Assembly (NCBI RefSeq): GCF_002234405.1
Contig: NZ_NMQT01000094.1
Location: 24,649 to 88,648, forward strand
Direction of reading: 5' to 3'
Length of the DNA: 64,000 nt
DNA from: Amycolatopsis thailandensis
GTDB taxonomy: Bacteria; Actinomycetota; Actinomycetes; Mycobacteriales; Pseudonocardiaceae
The notes beneath the pieces were generated by a model that did not search any database, was not told the DNA's origin, and saw only the letters and a list, made by a program, of their open reading frames with translations. Each line of letters begins with the position of its first letter. Position 1 is the first letter of the stretch. The translations under genes were made by a program, and so were the position numbers. Of the stretch, positions 63,760 through 64,000 are shown piece by piece.

Positions 63760-64000
63760 CGGGGCACGAGGCGTGTCCACAAGGGACACTAATTCCATAT
63801 GGAGCGCCCACTTTGGGCACTTCGCGTGTATTCGCGAGGGGGTCGTGAGCGATAAAGAGGGTCATTGAGGGGTAGGGCAAAGGTGGCGTGTGCCTGGCCT
63901 GCCCACCTGCCGGTTTCGGGTGTTGCGAAAGCCACGTTCGCAACGCTCAACGTTGCGAACGTGGCTTTCGCAACGCCGTCGAGCCTCCGTCGCCCACGAG
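63760..64000. other. Noncoding end of the window
   Basis: No gene is visible in these 241 bp apart from a repeat-family hairpin at 63922-63974. The region between has a lower GC content near 63790-63890 and may hold a promoter for a gene beyond the window. Confidence 0.5.
63922..63974. repeat. GTTGCGAAAGCC-family inverted repeat, long copy
   Basis: Arms 63922-63945 and 63951-63974 are perfectly complementary over 24 bp around the loop CTCAA. Each arm itself includes a GTTGCGAA...TTCGCAAC inner palindrome, as in the 26451-26503 copies. Confidence 0.78.

Noticed and set aside
1..64000. Insertion sequences, prophage or integrated plasmid
   Set aside because: I saw no transposase, integrase, phage structural gene or attachment-type direct repeat. 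The inverted repeats carry no coding capacity and I could not see target duplications.

Overview
This is a contiguous piece of a high-GC actinobacterial chromosome. The closest fit is Amycolatopsis or another Pseudonocardiales. The evidence is the very GC-rich codon use, a DasR-type regulator, an ectoine/hydroxyectoine operon, a two-domain geosmin-type terpene synthase, an AfsR/SARP regulator, MmpS-like and ArfA-like envelope proteins, a mycothiol-type DinB enzyme, several ANTAR and ECF sigma genes, and many starts with GTG, TTG or no leader. I see no rRNA, tRNA, CRISPR, phage, transposase or insertion sequence. The genus is an inference, not a database result.

Layout. 1-5.7 kb: the end of an ion channel, a MarR regulator, a TPP-riboswitch-controlled thiO-thiS-thiG operon with divergent thiE, a membrane protein and a threonine/serine dehydratase. 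5.7-10.4 kb: a drug exporter, dasR, and an amino-sugar pair (SIS-domain enzyme and BadF-type kinase) behind a DasR site. 10.4-16.2 kb: membrane and envelope proteins, an SGNH hydrolase and a two-gene operon of unknown function led by a DUF6932-like protein. 16.4-23 kb: a 929-aa AfsR-like regulator and complete ectABCD. 23-29 kb: a giant patatin-like membrane protein, DUF445 and an Abi-alpha (DUF4393) protein. 29-34.7 kb: small enzymes, a dipeptidase and an MhqO/MhqD/MhqR-like quinone-detoxification locus. 34.9-40.7 kb: benzoate-CoA ligase, boxB and boxC with a TetR regulator and a divergent cupin. 41-46 kb: an ABC exporter, an RdmC-like esterase and a hydratase/decarboxylase pair of the meta-cleavage type. 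46-50 kb: CoA-binding protein, IclR and lactate permease. 50-57.9 kb: an SNase-like nuclease, two ShbA-like sigma factors, an ECF42 sigma with its YCII partner, Rsm22, LysR and two GAF-ANTAR proteins. 58-64 kb: secreted GH64 glucanase, geosmin-type synthase, DUF3800-like protein, and an ArsR-SRPBCC fusion with a divergent membrane protein.

The most unusual content is between the genes. Two intergenic gaps between convergent genes (3695-3841 and 34637-34916) are built of 21-bp units in exact register, arranged as opposed arms around a centre; the second runs from one stop codon to the other. Other gaps hold long near-perfect inverted repeats in at least five recurring sequence families, and most of them sit beyond gene ends. 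A third pattern is a TANNNT-like -10 box placed 5-7 bases before the start codon of about ten genes, which predicts leaderless transcripts.

Several operators can be read directly: a DasR site at 8291, an MhqR-like palindrome at 34124, a TetR palindrome at 40179 and a duplicated palindrome before the ArsR-SRPBCC gene at 63270.
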